64,000 bases of DNA. Source: Ceratodon purpureus. Its lineage: Eukaryota > Streptophyta > Bryopsida > Pseudoditrichales > Ditrichaceae. Numbering within the stretch: position 1 is the stretch's first letter; every line of letters starts with the position of its first letter. Below are positions 26,168 through 39,629 of this stretch, in pieces. The notes beneath the pieces are model-generated. The model ran no database searches, was not told the origin of the DNA, and was given only the letters and a program-made list of their open reading frames with translations. A program made the position numbers and the translations under genes. Location: assembly GCA_014871385.1 (NCBI GenBank), contig CM026426.1, forward strand, positions 44,107,363 through 44,171,362, in the 5' to 3' direction.

Positions 26168-26990
26168 TCACCTTTGAGCTTTATATCCTAAGTTCTTTCA
26201 TCAAAGAAATTAGACTCTATCTCTAGTCTTTGACTTTCCATTCCAAAATCATATCTAACTAATAGATCTTTCAATTGGTAAACCAATGGCTTTTATCCAA
26301 TAACACCACATATTACAAATGGCTCACATGGAAATACTAATTCCATGACATTGTCATACCATTCACTTCATTTATGACATGAAACATCTTTTAATAAATA
26401 TCAGATGTCAACTTGGAGTTGTCTAACTCAAGTCTATCCATCTTCAACGAGGAGTTGTTTAGCTCCTCTCATCCTCTGCTTGCGTGTTGCCACGTGAAGT
26501 AAGAGGATTCATTTATTTGTCAAATATCTATAGCTATCTTATACATAACATAATCCCATGTCCACTTAGACATATTCTAAAGAATCCGCTACAATTCCCT
26601 ATCAACTCCATATTGAGACATACAAAATACGACATGATTAAAAAATGCACCTCATACTAGATGGAAATTAATTGAGTTAGTAGTTTGAGTCATTGTTTAA
26701 TGAAATGAATAGGGCGATTATAGTATTTATGGATCATAAGGTGTGGAAACTTTGGTAGAGTGAGTTGTGTTAGGTTGGTTTTTTGATAAAAATGAAATTT
26801 GTTTAATACTTTTAGGAAAAATTTACTAGAAATGGGTTAGGTTGGTTAATTTGGCCTATTAGCATTATTTCTAGGAAGATGGCTAGGAGTTGAAAGTTCA
26901 AAGGTGGCACTTTGCTGCATTGTTTAAGAGGTATAGTGTACAGGTAGTTGGAAATCTTATACGATCATAGTATTTGATGTAGGGAATGTC
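26164..26990. other. AT-rich DNA, nothing recognised
   Basis: No gene or repeat could be defined. It probably includes the 3' flank of the LINE remnant. Confidence 0.4.
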
Positions 26991-29900
26991 TATTACATCA
27001 GTGTTTTTAGCAAAGATGTAATGTATTGTGGCCTCAATATTTTATTCTTATTTGTCATGTGTTATTTAATGCATTGCGCAGTTATTTACCTCTCCATCTA
27101 ATATATGTGTTTTTGATTGAAAAAACTTCCATACCAAACAAGTCTTGTAATACTTGTGTGGTGACATTAGAAGTACAATTGTCAATAGTGCAATTTTTTT
27201 GGTAAAGTGTTGTTATTTTCTTGTCAATTTTTTAGATTCTAGGCATAGAGTTTGGTATGGCATAGAAGCTTATGAATTATGAATAAGCTTGGTGAATTTT
27301 GTCATGGTCTTGTGGATTTGAATTTTCCATTTAAGGGATGCAATGATGTAGGATAGGTATATATTAGATAGATATAGATTGGATATGTATACCTTAGATT
27401 AGATAGGTATAGATAAAGTTGTTTATAAAGGGCTTGTAGTTTGTTAATTATGGTACTTGGCCGTCTATATATGCTTATGAGTTTGTAACCATTGTTGCTT
27501 CTTAGTAGCCATTTGAAGAGGGTCTCTAGGAAGATGAGAAATAGATACCCTTTGCAAAGGGTATCTCCTTATACGGTACGACATTGGACAAAGATGGATT
27601 TTGTATTGTTAAAGTGTTTGCCTTAATATATGGTTGAGAAATGTGAATAGATGTTGCGGATTGATTGTACTGCATCATGAGATTATCTTTATCACCTATT
27701 ATTCAATGAGGCGAGCAAGGTCAATAATGCCAAAGGCATTTTTGAAATCAATATCTAAAAGGTAAATATCTTGTTTTGATAGTGTAGTGTCTTCAAGGAC
27801 TACTCCTAGAAGTTGTAGTTGCCAAGATGCGTTGCATTTTTCTTGGAAGCTTTCTTGACTATTATGTATTATGTGGTATTTCTCTATGTAAGCTTAGAGT
27901 ATATTGATGAGACTACTTGTGAAAACTTTGTAAACTAAGTTTGCTAGTGCAATGGGTCGATGATAATTGAGCTGAAAAGGTTTGCCTTTTTAAAAGATGA
28001 ATATTGTTAGACTAATTTCTAAAAAGTGAGTGAATGATTTTTTGTTTGTAGCAATTTTGAAAAGATAAAAGTAGAAGTGTATGGAATTTTAGAGGCATCT
28101 TTTCAAGGATAGAGTTGGGAATATTTTTCAAGCTAGCCATGTTTCCATTGGTAAGATTTTTGAAGTATATGATGTATGTAATTTGATTAAAGTATGTGAA
28201 AAGGAATATGTGTGATTCTCTTTTTTTCCATAAAGTGGCTATGTAGATAATGCCATGAAATTTGTTTAACTCCACATATGATGTCTTGTGGGTGGTCTGG
28301 TTGATAATGGTTTGTTGAGCTTGGATCTTGTTAACAATGACAAAAAGGTGAGCAATTATATTATTGTTTCTCTCTAACAATGAGTCTAGTTGTGGGCTGT
28401 CTAATTTTTTGAAGACTCTTCCTAGTTAATTGATATGGAGCTTTCATTGTAGAGTTGGTAGTAGAGTTGGCCATTTATTGGTCTAGAAGTGAGTTTAGTA
28501 CTGAGAGGGGAGGAAGGGCAAGGGAAGGGGAGGGGGGTATGTTCTAAGGTGATTTTTCCATTTATTTTGTAGTTTTGGTAGAGGTAGTTCCCTTGTTGTG
28601 CAGTTTTGTAAGTTAGTGGGATTACAAGAGGGGATGTGCATGTCTTTTGAATTGCTTTTGGTATGTTTTTCATAAAGTTGTCATATTGTAAGGTAGCTTC
28701 TAGTCATTCTACTTGTGCAAGGTGTTTCTTTTGCTATATGTTTGTTATGGTATCTATGCTCATGGAGTTTTGTTTTATAAATTGTGTTTTGATCTTTCCA
28801 AGTTGTCTTATCATATAGAATTTAGAAGGCTAGGAAAGGTATTCTAGCTATGAGGGATAATTTGGAGATTAGTGTATTAAAGGGGGTATTGAAATAAAAT
28901 GGAAAAGAATTAGAATTGAGTTCAATGTTAGTGTTTGTGTGATGAGAAAACGAGGTTATGTGTTGATTTCATGTAAAAGACATCTATGAAGCTAATATGT
29001 GTATTGTTGAAGCCTCCTTGTTTACTATATGTAGTTGAAATTGGGATATATGCAAGTCGGAGAGTGTCTAGGGAGGTTAGAGATTTGAAAAGTGGTTGTG
29101 GTAGTAACTAATTAAGGCAATCCCATAGGTAAAGTCTTTGCATAGTATTATGGTATGATTAGGATAAAGAATCATTTGTTGAATAATGTTCGTTTGAAAT
29201 TTTTGAATGAAGTCTAGGTCTTTTGTCTATGATAGTATATAAGGTTATATGAGGAGCTAGAGTTAAAGGAGTAGAGAAGGTTGCTGATGTGGATTAGTTG
29301 CAGGTATGGTGTAACAGTGTTAAGTGTTGGAATTTTCAATATGTTTCTCAGAAAGGAGTAGTTTTCATGTATTACACTTACAAGACGTCATCTTGAAGAC
29401 GTGTAGGGTATTCCTTGTCTTCGCATGCATGCTATTAGGGAGTTTATTTTTTTTAAATGAGTTTGAATCATAGAAAGAGTAATTAATTAAAAAATTTAGG
29501 CTTGATGGCTTTTAGTTTTATTCTTAGTAGTGTAATGATTGCGGGTGCTTGTAGAAACTTAGTGATAATGTTTTGTATGTTTGAGAGTGGGTGTTTAAGG
29601 AGGAGGCATTCCTTGTAATAATGTGAGTTGCATGGTTAGTGAAGCGATTAGTGCATATTATTGTATTGAGTGTAGTAGGTAGAGGGGGGAGGTTCTTATA
29701 TCTGGTGAGTGGTTATCGCATGTGAATGCTTGTTTGAGAAGTGAGTTGGGAAGAAATGGAATTCAGTTTTGTGATATTGGAAGGTCCAAGGGAGCATTAT
29801 GCTCAAAGATGAAGTCAAAAAGTTGGATGTAAATGGTGTCTTGCGGATGTATGATATCTTGATGTTAGTTTTAAAAGGTTCCAAAGGAGTGGGGAGTAGA

Positions 29901-31500
29901 GATGGGACATTCTGGTGCATTTCAGAAGGGCAATACTTTGTAGTTATTGAGGTTGATCAATGTTATACAGGGTTTGATATGAGCATTTGGTTGGAATTGT
30001 CTAGGGATGGATGTATTGTAAAGATCAATATGTATAGTACCTATGATGGAGTGTGGTGTTGATATATATGGAGAAATGTATGTAAGTTTGGGCATGACTT
30101 TAACATGTTGATGTATGCAAGGTAGTTTTTTTTAATATGGAGAGAGCATATTTTGGCAATGTGTTGGTATTCAAATTTGCATTCAATTGTGGCTAGTATG
30201 AACTTGGTGTTATGCCTTAATTGGTGGTATCTTAGATGGGTATTTAAAATCTTAGATTTTTTTCAATGTCAACCACTAGTAATATTAGGAAATATAGTAG
30301 GGGTGTAATTGTGATGGTAAGTAATCTATGATATACTAGGGATTTCAGATTTGGCTAATTGGAGAAAATGAGAACTTGTGGTGTCAATAAAATTTGCTAC
30401 GTTTTATTTTTTGAACTCGATGAGGATTTCAATGGAGATGAGAGATTTTGGATACCAGAAAGGATGGATGTGTTAGTGTTAGTGTTAGGTTTTTATGTTT
30501 GCTTTTTGTTACCAATTTTTTATGCATGGATATGTTTGTTTATACTTTGTCAATTTGTTAGAGGCGATGTTTTGGAGGTTAGTTTGTAAGTATTTGTGCA
30601 AGAGCCTGATGTTTAGTAATGAAGCTCACAGAATTGGCTTGCTAAGGGGATTTGTATTCGTTCATACCTGATTCTTGCAACCTCTTGTACTTCTTTTTTC
30701 TTTGGGTCATGATAGTGAGAAGTAAAGTGAAAAATGCTCTAATAACTAAAGGAAAGTCCAATATTTGCATTTATTTGGACCCTCATGAAATCTTGGTTGT
30801 CTGCATAAATTGTCTAAGTTGGTTGTCTAGTGTAGAAGAGGGAAACATGGAGGAAGGAGTGCCTATGAGATAAGAATTTGAAAATATCAACAACGCGCAT
30901 ACCTTCATATAGTCTATGAGTCATGTTGGTAGTGTGATCTTTAGATATCCCAGCTATATGTTTATGGCATCATGTGTTGAGAACAAAAACCATAGGTGTA
31001 TGTGAAACATAAACAACAATAGCGTGAGTATCACCCTCTAGTGGAGTGTGAGGATTAACGTAGTGTGGAGTTGGAGTACAATTGCACGCAAGGAAATTAG
31101 GTAAGTATAAATATAAAAGAGGTAAGCAAAGTGTTGGCATGAGGTAGCAGCTATGTTGAAATAAGAGCAAGTAGTATAAGGAAGTATAGGAGGGATTACT
31201 GCCATCTAATGGAAGTGGTTTTGAATTAGGCTGAGATGGAAGGGCAACGTGATAAATGGCACTTTGCAAAATGACGGTACATGTAATGTATATTGTTGGT
31301 TAGTGGCTTCTTGTATAAGAGAGTTTTGTTGTAGTTAATGAGGGGGTGTGGGTTATGAAGTGTCTTGATTGGGTGGAAGAGGTCAATGTGGAGGGGATGG
31401 GTATATTTGGACTAAATAAGTGAGCAACAAGGGTAGGGGTGATTGGCTTTAGATGCCATTGAAATAAAGTAAGGGACGTATTCATGATGTATTAGCGGGT
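26990..31500 (-). mobile_element. Dead non-LTR retrotransposon (LINE), minus strand
   Basis: The reverse-transcriptase core reads on the minus strand from about 27,972. It shows LNYHRPIALANLVYKVFTSS, matching the usual 'NYRPIAL...YK' block, then ILEDT-like spacing and DIYLLDIDFKNAFGIID (27,730-27,765), matching 'xxDFxxAFDSID' with its catalytic Asp. A GDTL...YLFLIFLETLFKWLL segment follows near 27,530-27,480, matching 'QGDPLSPxLFxxFLEPL'. Stops occur throughout. At the expected YADD box the frame reads TYPTSLH (near 27,350), so the paired Asp appears lost. Upstream minus-strand sequence to about 31.5 kb has only broken frames (for example at 30970-31269 and 28012-28380) and is presumed to be the rest of the element. 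The whole region has little C on the plus strand. Confidence 0.8.
28507..28537 (+). other. G-rich tract able to form a G-quadruplex
   Basis: Five G-runs (GGGG, GGG, GGG, GGGG, GGGGGG) are separated by 1-5 nt, which satisfies the usual four-run G-quadruplex pattern. It lies within the dead LINE, antisense to it. Confidence 0.6.
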
Positions 31501-34500
31501 GAAGGTTGATGTTGCGGTGTTTGTATTCTTTTTATCTTGTAGTGAGTTATATCGGTAGGAGATGCACTGGTAGTGTGTGCGAGTAGTGAGAGTGATCAAC
31601 TTTTATTTGTGTTTGTCGACGGCGTTATTGTGGACTTCATTACAATTCCCCATTGATTATGGTAAGTGGTGTTCTATCGGGTTTGTATGTGTGAGTCAAT
31701 TGTACGAGAAGTTCTATTGTTTTGAAGAAGAGTGATGGACATGGATAAAATGACTGATTGAAGGTTGTGTTTTCTAATTTGAGGTGTAGTCTCAATTATG
31801 TCTTAATCTACAGGTTGTAGGGAGCTAAGGCGTGTGTGGAATATATATTTAATAGGATGAGGTTTGAATAAATATGCTCTAATTAGGAGGCGTGGTGGTG
31901 GTGATGTTTTGAATCAAATGTGAGGTATGGAAAAATTACATGAGGTACGTGATTAGTGTGTTTTTGTGGGTGTAATGAGGTGTGTGGGATGTTTGGGAGG
32001 AGAAACTTCATTCAGAAGGAAGGTTTAGTGCCTCCATATGGTTACCATATGAATTATATAATTCATTGGACCATATAAATCATTGAATAATTGAATTATT
32101 GAAGCATTGAACCATATGAATTATTGAAGCAAGATTTGACCTACACTTCCATATTGAAGTATGGTACATGCCTCATATGGTTACCTCTTGGCCTAGAAAT
32201 TGCTAATTTTAAAGCGATTCTCTGTTGCAATAGCTCAAGATTTCTTTGAAGGTAGAGGTTGTGACACTAATTTAGTTTGATAGAGAAGAGAGATTAAAGT
32301 AGGATATTGCAAATAGTGGTTTTTGTATGCGGTGATAAATGCAACTGCTTGCTTTAAAGTGCTAAGGACTCATGATATTGCTAGGATCAAATGTGTTGGA
32401 ATACAAGCACTATATTAGTGGATATCTATACCTATGGACATTACAGTTTAGCACCCCTGTATTTTGTAATCCTTAGGAAGCTAATAAAATCCTAAATCTT
32501 TGAATTCCTTAATTGAATTTTTCAAAGCTTCATCTAACCTTCTCTGCCTCACTTTCCTCTCCAAATTTTCATTCTACCATGATCTATAGACCATGCACTC
32601 AAATTTTTGAATTTTTAAAATTGCGCGTTGCTTTTAACTTAATGCTTACAAATTCATGCATTCTAAGGTTAATGGGGCATGTAACAACTAATTTGGGAAC
32701 ATAGAAAAAACTAATTACATGTGACGTACACCATGGTAGTTTATCTCATTGAGCGAACAATGTAATTAAAAGTGGAATTCTAAAAAGAGAATAAGGATGT
32801 TCCAAATAATCTTATTCTACTAGGATTCTTTCAAAACTGAATGACATTGGTCTTAACATTTATTTGCTTTAAAATCAATATGATAGAGAAATTATTAATT
32901 TCCACAATTTAGGTCATCATATACTCAAAGGCATACGTCTCTCAAATTAAAATGGTATTTGTCTGTAAAACATTTAGATATAAAACAATGATATTTAGAT
33001 AAATTTATATCCATTTATATTAGCGAGAAAGACAATAAGATGACAATATTTGTCTCCTTGGTACGAAGGACCTTTGATTGAAAGCAATCAAGGCATTGAG
33101 ATCGTAATTAGACATAAATTTTAAATATAAAATCCAATAAATGGCATGACAATATTTTTTTTCTTGTGGCTTTTAAACTCAAGAATTGCACATAGAGACA
33201 ATCCCTTCATTTTATGTTATAGAGAAATCAGAGTACTTGTGAATGTGTGCCAATAAGCCGCTCCAATTTTAGGCTAAGCAAAGAAAAAACAAGGATAGAG
33301 GTTACTAATCTCAATAGCTAATGCATTCAATTTTGAGAAAATCAAACAATAAATAGTTGCACTTGCAATGAAATTTTGACTCCACCTCATCATTCCACTC
33401 TTCTTTGAGCATGCTTCTGCCACAATCTCATTTAAAAGATCTTGTGGATCTTGATGCTCATTCTATGCTTTGGAGCGTAAGCTCGTATTTTAGATATAGT
33501 TGCATTAATATATATATATATTTTTATATATATATTGAATAGTGTTTACCATATGACCATTGCAACCTTGACAAAATAGAGATGCTTGGTTTTCATCAAT
33601 ATAATATCGAATACTTTTGAAGAAGCCAAGCAATGCAAATATAGCAAGCACGCCTACAATATACTATAATACATGTGCAAGATGGATCTCAAAGGAGACA
33701 ATATCATTCATGAGTCCACCTACAATTACAAGGAGATCATACGCATCTTTAATGTACAGTGGTTTCTCCAACTTACTGCATATGTAGACTTTTATTATTG
33801 ATGTTGGCCTTTAGTTACTTTAGTGCAAGGAAGAATTGATTTGAATTTGATTCGTAATGGACTTTTATTGGTTTTATTTTAAGATGACTACACTTATCAT
33901 TCATTATGAATGTAGACTTGGTCAAACTTATAAGTTGTTTTTATTTTATTAGATATCCTAAACATTCAAGTACAGTTAATTGTAAAGATTGTTTGAATCT
34001 TTGATCCTGAATTCCAAACCAATGAGCTTTAAAGGACAACAAAGAAGTTAAACTAATTTAGAGGTTTTACTAATGCATAGATCTTAAATTGATACATAAA
34101 TTTTTAGTAAATTATCAAAATTAATTCATTTTTATAAAAATATAATGGTTTTAGAAGAAAGGTGATGAATCAAAGAGTAGATTGTATTCTTAAAAATTGC
34201 ACAAAGTATTGTTAAATTGATTTTATGGCCAAGTTTGCATTTCTTAATGATTAATTCTATAGACACTAAGATTTGAAAATTTTGCAACTAATATTCTTAA
34301 AATCTCACAAATCCACAATATTAGGCTCTTTAACATTCATAATAAATTTGATTTAATATTTTCCAAAACATTCTTAAACGGTTGAATTTTTTCCAAGAAT
34401 TTTATGTATTTTTCCAAAAATTGATTTTTTTTCTAGATATATAAAAGATGTTTTAATACATCTTAAAAACATATTTATAAAATAACTATTTGTATAGAAA

Positions 34501-34896
34501 AGTACAGATGAATTCAAAAGTGGCTTAACAAGCTTAAAGAGTATCTCAAATTCTTCATAGCCAAAAAAGTCAATTTTTAGAATACTCGTAAAATGCATAC
34601 AAAAGCTTCACAATATCCTGGATTAAATACAACTTGTACTATAGACAAAAGAAAAATTCGAAATCATCTCATCAATTTCTTTTATTGAAATTGGCCTCAA
34701 AATGAAGGAAAGTTACTCCATGTGGTTCGACAATGTTGCCTGACTCATAGTCTGAGAGGTTAAGAAAGAATATAGAGAGATTGTGTGGTTACCAAATTAG
34801 GATAGGCATACTCTGCATCAAAAAATGGCACTCCCGCTTTCAACACCAACAACAACATAGATCTCATCATCCGTTACGGGTTTTAAAGTCTCCAAA
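31501..34896. other. AT-rich intergenic DNA
   Basis: No gene is supported. It contains a short run of ATTGAATTATTGAAGCATTGAACCAT-like near-repeats at 32075-32130 and an interrupted (AT)n at about 33509-33536. Frames are short and random. Confidence 0.45.
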
Positions 34897-35103
34897 ATGA
34901 CTGCCCTGGAACATCGCACCATCATCGAAGGTAAGTACCGAAACATAAAAATAATCGGCAGTGGCCTTAACGGCCCCGCCTACGATGGCAGAGCACTGTA
35001 CTTCAATCTTACTAAAGGGACATGCGAATGGTATACACCTGCACTTTCGAGCTACGTTGAGGCAGGTAGGTCAACAATCGAAATACAACTGAGCAAATTG
35101 TGA
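34897..35103 (+). CDS. Possible small ORF or first exon, 68 aa
   Basis: This open frame from an ATG encodes IEGKYRNIKIIGSGLNGPAY and GRALYFNLTKGTCEWYTPAL. Codon use and composition look more gene-like than the flanking AT-rich DNA, and a GCAG|GTAGG donor-like junction is present near 35065. A possible later exon in plus orientation (RSFSRNEIVGIKELLEQKNL, about 35310-35400) would run into the 3' end of the convergent TEDC1-like gene. No family is recognised. It could be a small convergent gene or a chance frame. Confidence 0.3.
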   Translation: MTALEHRTIIEGKYRNIKIIGSGLNGPAYDGRALYFNLTKGTCEWYTPALSSYVEAGRSTIEIQLSKL

Positions 35104-35398
35104 AAACTCAATTTCTCTGCACAGTGAGCGGACAGAGAACCTGAAACTCACTTGTTTTCCGAATGTGTTCTTGCAAAAATCACTTCCACCATTTCATCTA
35201 CTTCCGTGACCCTGTGTTCCGTGAAAAAACACTCATTACTTGCATTGAAATATGCAGAAATCTACTTGACCATATGAACACCAAGAAGATTAAAGCCAGA
35301 TGCCAACAATGCCCTTATCAGAAGTTTCTCACGGAACGAGATTGTTGGAATCAAGGAATTACTTGAACAGAAAAATCTACAAAGAAATCCAAGGCGAC

Positions 35399-36952
35399 CT
35401 AAATGTGGTGCCGAGCATACCTCTGTATCCGAAACGAGACGTTTTGAGGGTCATTTTCTTCATTTTTTCCAGTGACCTTGCCAATTCTTGTTTCTTGTTT
35501 CTCCATAGGTTCGTACACAAAAACCGGCGGCCTCAACAAGCATTTCGCAACGTCTTGGGCGTGTTGGGGTAGCGTATTGTCTCTGCCAGAGCAAGAATCT
35601 AATATCAAAGCATCTCGCTTTAAAGACACTGATAGTGTTGTCCTTTCTGCATCGGCATCTTTTGGCGCATTAAGGGTACAAGAGGATGTCTTACCCTCCA
35701 TCTGTGGTTCAAAGGGTGCCGATTCCTGTTTCAGGTGTTCTACTGCGGGAAGTAATTCTGTTTCTGTGACCCCTGTGAGGTTGATGGCAGGCGCCCTTTC
35801 CAACAGCGATTGGGAATGCACAGCCAGGGCTTTATTAGCAACGCTTTCCATCCATTGCCAAAATAAGTCCTCATGTTTACGGCACACTTCCTTCTCGTCT
35901 TCGACAGCTCTCGCTGCTGCGATCGCGTGGCAATGGAAGTCCAGCGTCTTTCTGTGCTGCAGAATATGCAGTTCGTAAGGGATGTGTGGTTGTGACTCCC
36001 CAGCGATCAGCTGCGCCAGGTGGAGTTCGTGCAATTTCTTCACCTTCAACTTTTGGAGGGCCTGGATCGCGTTCAAGCATGCCCGCACCTACGATACGTT
36101 TTTTACATTCAGCTTTACCCCAGCTCATGAAAGACTAACAAAACGCTGAAAGATTTGCTTTAACAGGGCTATTCAATTAATATTTCGCTGACCATGGGTT
36201 AGATTCTCTATCACGCAGTATTAATTTCATCAAGCAAGCGCGGGGTTTGATCATACCTGGCCGTGTAGTATCAGAACTTGATCTGCTCGCATCTCCGTGC
36301 GTAGGACCTTGTTTTCGACTTGAACAGTCGCAGAATTCATCCGTCGCACATAGTCCAGCGCTGCCCATTCGACCATGTTTGCCCTTGCCAACGCCTTAGG
36401 GCAGGAGGACATGTTAAGAGGGTAAACATGAGGCAAGGGTATCGCATTTCTCGCAGCGAGCAAGGGCAGCAACCGGTGCTCCAGAGCCCTCTCGATCAAG
36501 TTGCAACGCGAAAGTATCCAGCCCAGCGCAAGCAAGAAATGCCTGCTTTCATGCGTGCCAGCGTGCTGCGTGAAGAATGGCGAGTGTGGCGGGTATCTCC
36601 ATAAGGCGAAATAAAATTTCACAGCCCCCAATATGTCTGCCTCCGATGAAGCCTCACTAACGCTCTCCAAAGGTACAAGAACAGTCTGGGGCACGACCTG
36701 CTCTCTCCAAAAGTTACAGCTGGTTGTAGAACTCGCCATACTGCTCTTACTGACCAGATTCAGAATACTATGCAAAGAGTGAAAGAGGCATCTAGACGAC
36801 TCTATGCTGTTAAATTTGGCCAGCCTGAGTTTCTCGGGAGAAATTCCCGTAAGTCCCAAATCTGCGATCAAATCAGAGACGTACTTTATACTCTCTTTCA
36901 CATAAACCTTTTTACCATTCTGTTCCTTGCTGTCCATCTCTGTGAGAAACAC
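35399..36952 (-). CDS. TEDC1: TEDC1-like protein (tubulin epsilon and delta complex subunit)
   Basis: Two exons are read on the minus strand: 36952-36257 and 36088-35399, with a 168-bp GT/AG intron. HGQ|VRACLNA joins in phase, giving 461 aa. The first exon has the family's pattern: a short helical start (YVSDLIADLGLTGISPEKLR), an AKFN segment, then ESRHFLLALGWILSRCNLIE, matching the 'SRELLLALSWLLxxG' core of TEDC1/C14orf80. Around the junction comes a helical stretch (ENKVLRTEMRADQVLILHGQ). The second exon continues with HELHLAQLIAG and a long low-conservation tail. TEDC1 with TEDC2 supports delta/epsilon-tubulin and triplet microtubules of centrioles in animals; in plants this fits basal bodies of swimming sperm. 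The frames contain no internal stop. The start could instead be the second Met (36937). Identification is by motif memory, so moderately sure. Confidence 0.65.
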
Positions 36953-37600
36953 ATTCTCTGCCCAGTTAGGATGTCTCCAGCTAGAATTTCAACTGATGAG
37001 ATGCTTGAAGTTTGCTCTGAACAGAGGAAATTTAGAATTTGCATCTTGGCAGTTACGGTACAGTCCACGTGACGTTTCTTGACCGGGTTATTCCCTAGAA
37101 CCTCTATACTCCATCATTCACCTACAGCTCATACAGTAAATTCTTGCGGCTGTTTGTTAACATATCTGCCGGTCTCAAATTGGTTGAACCCGAGCCGTCG
37201 AATGTGACGTCCCAATATATTCTCACATTCCCTACTCGTTCTCTCATTTCTACACACCACTCAATGTTCTCATCATATAGAAGGCAGTTTTCAACAACCA
37301 GAATGTAAATCATGTGGTGGGTTTGGTGCAAAGATATCAAGGGCCATTACAGTTCATTAAACAGGGGTACCGGTATGTAAAGCGGCAGTGGGCCTATGTC
37401 ATTTCTAGCCCTAATCCTGTGAGGGTTCTCCACCTCTCTCGGATCTCTCTTCCAATCACATGAGTAGTCAAGCTTCCTTTTTACCTCTGAATAATGTAAT
37501 TCTAAGTAATTCCTCGTCTGCACAATGGACTTCAGCTTTGGCCGCCTTAAGCCATCACAAGAACCAACAACTTTCATGACGTTGGGATAGAGGTGTATGG
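36953..37600 (-). other. 5' flank of TEDC1-like gene with two short upstream ORFs
   Basis: On the minus strand, two successive ATG-started frames (37577-37347, 76 codons; 37340-37122, 72 codons) precede the TEDC1-like start. They show ordinary, non-repetitive composition (VEMRERVGNVRIYWDVTFDG) but no family I know. They could be upstream ORFs, a lost 5' exon or a small neighbouring gene. No TATA box was convincing. Confidence 0.3.
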
Positions 37601-39404
37601 ATGCTATGATAATACAATCAAACCTCAGTAAGTGTTTGGGTTGTAGAAAATTGCCTTCGATATAATGAAAACATCTTTGTGAGAAACCCTAAGACTTATC
37701 GAGGTGTGATTGTAGAACATTTGCATCCAAGTGCAGGAAGAATGAATACTTGCTACAATTAAAATGGCATTAGAAGTGGACTCTGTTGAAATCATTTGTT
37801 ATTCAACTTGCATTTTTACGCGTACATTACAATAAACATGATTACTATGACACTTTTTTAGCTATAGGCATTTTTTGGCTCTTGAATTGGGCTACTTATT
37901 TATTCTGATAATTACTTGAATCTTCCGCAAACCATGAGTACCACTGCATAATATGGATATACAATTATATCAAAAGGAAGTTTTGTAATTTGAAATCATA
38001 TTGTTAATTTGGAATTTAGGTAGATCCTATTGGAAACATTAGCTCTAATTTTCAACTCTGCAAGGAATTAACTCCTTTTTGACATTAATGTCCTCCACGC
38101 ACTAATCCTAAGGTTTGATGTCACACCAAATACAACTTCTTAACACATCCGACTTGCGTTTATAACTGATCACTGGAATATGGTACGTCTTGTTGTGCTA
38201 AATCAAGTTTCCAATGTTTGTTCATATGCTTTTGATTTAACTTCAACAAAGATGTCCACGCATGTTATTCATAACAATGATCTTCAAGATTCAACGGAGC
38301 AATCTTCTATGCGTTTTTGTTGATTTCAATTACTTGATTAAGAAGGTAAGAAATGGCCATATATTTTTTTTTTAAAGTTGAGAATACTTTTATGCATGTC
38401 TTATTAATTGTACAAAATAAATAGCGCAAAATAGACTTTTGGCCATCAAAGACCTTATAAGTTAAACGATTAAGGGATATTTAAGTACTTCTGGAAAAAA
38501 TGCCTAATTATGGACTTTTTATCATTCCATCGGGGGCTGCCGACCAAAATAGGAGGATTGTAAAAAAAAAAAGTTTTGAAATTTTCGCTCAAAATATGTT
38601 GTAAAAACCATTTTTTGGCTTAAAATTCATTGTTTTGACTCTGTTTTGGCCATAAATTCTACAATTGGACATCATTATCTCTAATTTTTTGTGCATTTTG
38701 AGAAATATGCATTATTTTATAGTATTTGTTCTAATTTTAATTTAAATTTTCAATGATTTTAAGATATTTAATACAAACATTTTGTCGGCGGATGAGCTGA
38801 CTACTAATTCTAGACTTTAAAAAGTCCAGAATTACCTAAATATACCTTGATTGATATTGGATGAATGAATGGATCTTCTAATCATAGGTGACAGTGTGTA
38901 AAGCAAAAAATGAGAGGATCTAGACAACTTCTAGTTGGAGATGGATGGACTGGATTCAAACAACTCCAAGATTAGAACATGTGCATTCGAGATAAACAAC
39001 TTTGTATTTGGTGATGTGGAGTTAGACCACTTGAGGTTGAGAACATGTGTTCAAGAGTTAGACAACTAAAGATGAGTTGCTCTAGAATTAGACTATTATG
39101 CCGTATTTAGATGGTAAAAAAAGAGCTTTACTCCAGATATAGCAGTAAAAGATGGAAAGATTTATGACTTAGTTCTATACTAGGAACAAAGGATAAAAGG
39201 ATAGAAAGATCTATGAATTAGATCTAAATTTGGAATATAAAGTGAAACAATTAATGATAGATTTTAATTCTTTAGGGAAGGAGATACTATATATAGGCTT
39301 GGAGGTGAGAAGGTGAGACATTTCATCAGTGATTTCTTCTCTATGTTTGGATGGTGAGCCTTAGATAATATATTTTGGTCCGTTTTGTTTGTATTTATTA
39401 TATT

Positions 39405-39438
<34 letters not shown>

Positions 39439-39570
39439 TTTTCAAATCATCTTTGTTTATTTATGAGTTCTTTGGATTAAAAAATAATAATTAGAATGTC
39501 CATTAGGATGAATTTTAGTACCTTTGGCTATAATTTATATTCTGAGGTTTATTTGAGAGTTGGTGGCAAA
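37600..39570. other. AT-rich intergenic DNA
   Basis: Apart from the (AT)n at 39406-39438 and repeated AGTTGGACAACT-like words at 38920-39080, nothing gene-like was seen. Confidence 0.5.
39406..39438. repeat. (AT)n microsatellite
   Basis: About 16 AT dinucleotides without interruption. Confidence 0.95.
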
Positions 39571-39629
39571 CTTATCGAAGGTTTGTTACAAACCCAAATA
39601 GATGAAGTAGTAAAATATTTCTAATTTCT

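Noticed and set aside
28012-28380. 122-codon minus-strand ORF as an independent gene
   Set aside because: Lies directly upstream of the LINE reverse-transcriptase core on the same strand and has biased composition; treated as part of the dead LINE.
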